From: Microcaldota archaeon
Lineage (GTDB): Archaea > Micrarchaeota > Micrarchaeia > Anstonellales > Bilamarchaeaceae
Direction of reading: 5' to 3'
Length of the DNA: 7,434 nt
Assembly (NCBI GenBank): GCA_013425425.1
Contig: JACCLJ010000073.1
Location: 1-7,434, forward strand
The position numbers were made by a program, and so were the translations under genes. Below are positions 5,750-7,434 of this stretch, piece after piece. Under the pieces are notes generated by a model. That model was not told where the DNA came from and did not search any database. It saw only the letters and a program-made list of their open reading frames with translations. The stretch's first letter is position 1, and each line of letters starts with the position of its first letter.

Positions 5750-6691
5750 ATGAAAAGCATTCTCGTTATCGGCGCAACAGGGCAAATCGGCTCTGACCTT
5801 GTCCCCGAGCTGAGGAAGAGATACGGAAACAGCAACGTCGTTGCAATGGCTCACAAAAGCCAGCCTAGCGCCGAGCTTAGCGCAGGGCCCGTGGAATTCG
5901 CGGATGCAGGCGACAAGGAGGCGCTTTTAGGGGTTGTGAAGAAGCACAATATAGATACGATTTATCACCTCGCTTCGATTCTCTCTGCAAAAGGGGAGCA
6001 GAACCCAGACCTTGCATGGAAAGTGAATATGGAAAGCCTGAAGAACGTGCTTGACCTTGCAAGAGAGCACAAGCTTAAGGTCTTCTGGCCAAGCTCAATA
6101 GCTGCCTTCGGGCCGACAACGCCGAGAGACAAGACGCCGCAGAGGACCGTCCTTGAGCCGGGAACGATGTACGGCGTAACGAAAGTGGCGGGCGAGCTTC
6201 TGTGCAACTACTACTTCAAGAAATATGGAGTGGATGTGCGCGGGTTGCGGTATCCTGGGCTGATAAGCTACAAGGCATTGCCTGGAGGGGGAACGACGGA
6301 TTATGCGGTTGCCATTTTCTACGAGGCGCTCAAGGCGAAGAGGTACGAATGCTTCGTGCGCGAGGATACCGTCCTGCCGATGATGTACATGCCTGATGCG
6401 ATAAAAGGAACGATTCAGCTCATGGAAGCGGACGCATCGAAAATAACGATAAGGACGAATTATAATTTCGCGGGCATAAGCTTCTCCGTGAAGGAGCTTG
6501 CTAACGAGATAAAGAAACATATACCAGAATTCACCTGCACCTACAAACCGGATTTCAGGCAGGCGATAGCGGATTCCTGGCCGAGGAGCATAGATGATTC
6601 CCAGGCAAGGAAGGACTGGGGCTGGAAACATGAATACGATTTGGCCAAGATGACGAAGGATATGCTGGAAAAGCTGAGGGAGAAAGTCTGA
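5750..6691 (+). CDS. tdh: L-threonine 3-dehydrogenase, SDR (epimerase-like) type
   Basis: This cytoplasmic enzyme oxidises L-threonine with NAD+ to 2-amino-3-ketobutyrate, the Kbl substrate. The 313-aa protein is an extended short-chain dehydrogenase: the NAD-binding GATGQIG (8-14), acidic D52 in EFADAGD, IYHLAS (71-76), the serine motif WPSSIAAFGP (113-122), and the catalytic pair Y141/K145 in MYGVTKVAGE. Segments typical of SDR-type threonine dehydrogenases rather than sugar epimerases are RYPGLIS (167-173), GGGTTDYAVAIFYEAL (179-194) and IDDSQARKDWGW (281-292). It is unrelated to the zinc-dependent MDR-type Tdh of E. coli and Pyrococcus. It starts 6 bases after vapC, with its ribosome binding site overlapping the vapC stop, so it probably shares the vapBC transcript and perhaps a longer one from kbl. 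Together with kbl it forms a complete threonine-to-glycine pathway. Confidence 0.92.
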   Translation: MKSILVIGATGQIGSDLVPELRKRYGNSNVVAMAHKSQPSAELSAGPVEFADAGDKEALLGVVKKHNIDTIYHLASILSAKGEQNPDLAWKVNMESLKNVLDLAREHKLKVFWPSSIAAFGPTTPRDKTPQRTVLEPGTMYGVTKVAGELLCNYYFKKYGVDVRGLRYPGLISYKALPGGGTTDYAVAIFYEALKAKRYECFVREDTVLPMMYMPDAIKGTIQLMEADASKITIRTNYNFAGISFSVKELANEIKKHIPEFTCTYKPDFRQAIADSWPRSIDDSQARKDWGWKHEYDLAKMTKDMLEKLREKV

Positions 6692-6710
6692 CGCTGCCGA
6701 ATCCAAAACC

Positions 6711-6718
6711 TTTATATT
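6711..6718 (+). promoter_or_regulatory. TATA box of the LonB-like gene
   Basis: TTTATATT, preceded by the A-rich CCAAAACC, has its centre at about 6714.5 and predicts transcription from about 6741, some 3 bases before the ATG at 6744. The mRNA would be essentially leaderless, in keeping with the absence of a Shine-Dalgarno sequence there. Confidence 0.6.
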
Positions 6719-6743
6719 CTTCTTAATACGCTATTATAATCAT

Positions 6744-7434
6744 ATGAAGACCGGTTACGACAGCACCAAAGACGTAAAGATACCGAAGGACCCCTTTGAG
6801 AGGATTATAGGCCAGGATGAAGCGGTGGCAGTGGCGAGAATGATTTCGTACCAGAGGAGGCATCTTCTTCTTGTCGGGCCGCCCGGACCCGGAAAAAGCA
6901 TGATTGCGCAGGCGGTGGCGAGCGTCCTGCCGAAGCCGAAATACGAAATTTCGATCATAGAAAATCCCGAGAACAGCGAAAGGCCGGTAGTCGAGATAAG
7001 GGATGAAGAGAGGATAGGCAAGGACAGGAAAAACGAGAAAAAACTGGGCAGGGTCGCGACCCCCCTTGAAGTGCCTTCTTTCGTTGCTGAGAGGCTGGGC
7101 TTCAGGTGCAGGCGCTGCGGCGGCTTCAGCAACTATACCGAGCATATATGCATCCACTGCGGTGCAGAGAAGGCGGTACCGGGAAACATATTCGAGAAAT
7201 ACAGCCAGTATCCCCAATACAGCGACCCGAACAAGATGAGGGTGGCAACCACGAGAAGGACCGTGGAGGGGAAGGAAGAGACCATAATATATGAAAGGAT
7301 GCAGGATGGCGGCATACTCGTGCTTACGAACAGCGAATTCAGGGAGATAGAAGCCAGCAAAAAGCAGAAAAAGAGGAACGTCATAGTGCCTCTAAGCAGG
7401 TCGACATTCGTGCAGGCGAGCGGCAACACCGAGA
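6744..7434 (+). CDS. LonB-like AAA+ protease with zinc-ribbon insert, C-terminus beyond the window
   Basis: The frame is open from the ATG at 6744 to the right edge (230 codons). The N-terminus is that of archaeal Lon (LonB): IPKDPFERIIGQDEAV (13-28), Walker A GPPGPGKS (45-52), then ENPENSERP (73-81), the LonB-type segment after the P-loop. Near the edge, VIVPLSRSTFVQASGNTE resembles the LonB stretch just before the conserved E-LLG-V motif and Walker B. Typical archaeal LonB has two membrane-spanning helices between these points. Here there is instead a hydrophilic insert with a zinc ribbon (C122/C125, C136/C139) and no visible hydrophobic span, which suggests a soluble enzyme. LonB degrades misfolded and regulatory proteins using ATP. 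Walker B, the sensors and the Ser-Lys protease domain lie outside the window, so protease activity is inferred. The promoter is separate from tdh. Confidence 0.8.
   Translation, partial: MKTGYDSTKDVKIPKDPFERIIGQDEAVAVARMISYQRRHLLLVGPPGPGKSMIAQAVASVLPKPKYEISIIENPENSERPVVEIRDEERIGKDRKNEKKLGRVATPLEVPSFVAERLGFRCRRCGGFSNYTEHICIHCGAEKAVPGNIFEKYSQYPQYSDPNKMRVATTRRTVEGKEETIIYERMQDGGILVLTNSEFREIEASKKQKKRNVIVPLSRSTFVQASGNTE

Noticed and set aside
6095..6706. 203-codon minus-strand open frame
   Set aside because: It is antisense to tdh, which has full SDR motifs; there is no independent evidence for it.
6732..6740. TATTATAAT as the TATA box of the LonB-like gene
   Set aside because: It is only a few bases from the ATG, so transcription would start inside the coding sequence; TTTATATT at 6711 is correctly spaced.
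1..7434. CRISPR arrays, rRNA, tRNA, insertion sequences
   Set aside because: No spaced direct repeats, no rRNA or tRNA features, and no transposase or terminal inverted repeats were seen; the ankyrin repeats are protein-level repeats.

Overview
The window looks archaeal. Coding starts are preceded by TATA boxes (TTTAAATA, TTATAAA, TTTATATT) about 35-40 bases or less upstream. Leaders are very short or absent, and ribosome binding sites are of the GGTG/GGTGA type. The protein content fits: an archaeal LonB-like protease, a protein disulfide oxidoreductase (PDO)-type double thioredoxin fold, an SDR-type threonine dehydrogenase and a VapBC pair. Tight spacing, an ankyrin-repeat protein and several unrecognised zinc-ribbon/hypothetical proteins are compatible with a small-genome (DPANN-like) archaeon, but the lineage is an inference I cannot settle from this sequence.

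Left part, minus strand: an ankyrin-repeat protein (963 to 1, running off the left edge) has its own promoter. Upstream of it is a two-gene operon: an unrecognised two-domain 294-aa protein (2779-1895), then a 283-aa protein with three zinc ribbons and a long charged tail (1884-1033), closed by a T-rich terminator.

Centre, plus strand: a single palindromic TATA box near 2815 lies almost exactly midway between the 294-aa gene and a divergent PDO-like gene (2851-3477) that has lost nearly all of its redox cysteines. A 70-aa, probably leaderless hypothetical gene follows (3534-3746).

Right part, plus strand: kbl (2-amino-3-ketobutyrate CoA ligase, about 3845-5035) and tdh (SDR-type L-threonine 3-dehydrogenase, 5750-6691) are consecutive steps of threonine breakdown. 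Tdh oxidises threonine to 2-amino-3-ketobutyrate, and Kbl cleaves that with CoA to glycine and acetyl-CoA. Between them sits an AT-richer vapBC toxin-antitoxin module (5089-5743) with its own TATA box and palindromic operator candidate. The ribosome binding site of tdh overlaps the vapC stop codon, so tdh appears to be transcribed at least partly from the vapBC promoter.

Right edge: the start of a LonB-like AAA+ protease gene (6744 to beyond 7434), leaderless or nearly so. It carries a zinc ribbon, and no membrane segment, between Walker A and the conserved region that precedes Walker B.
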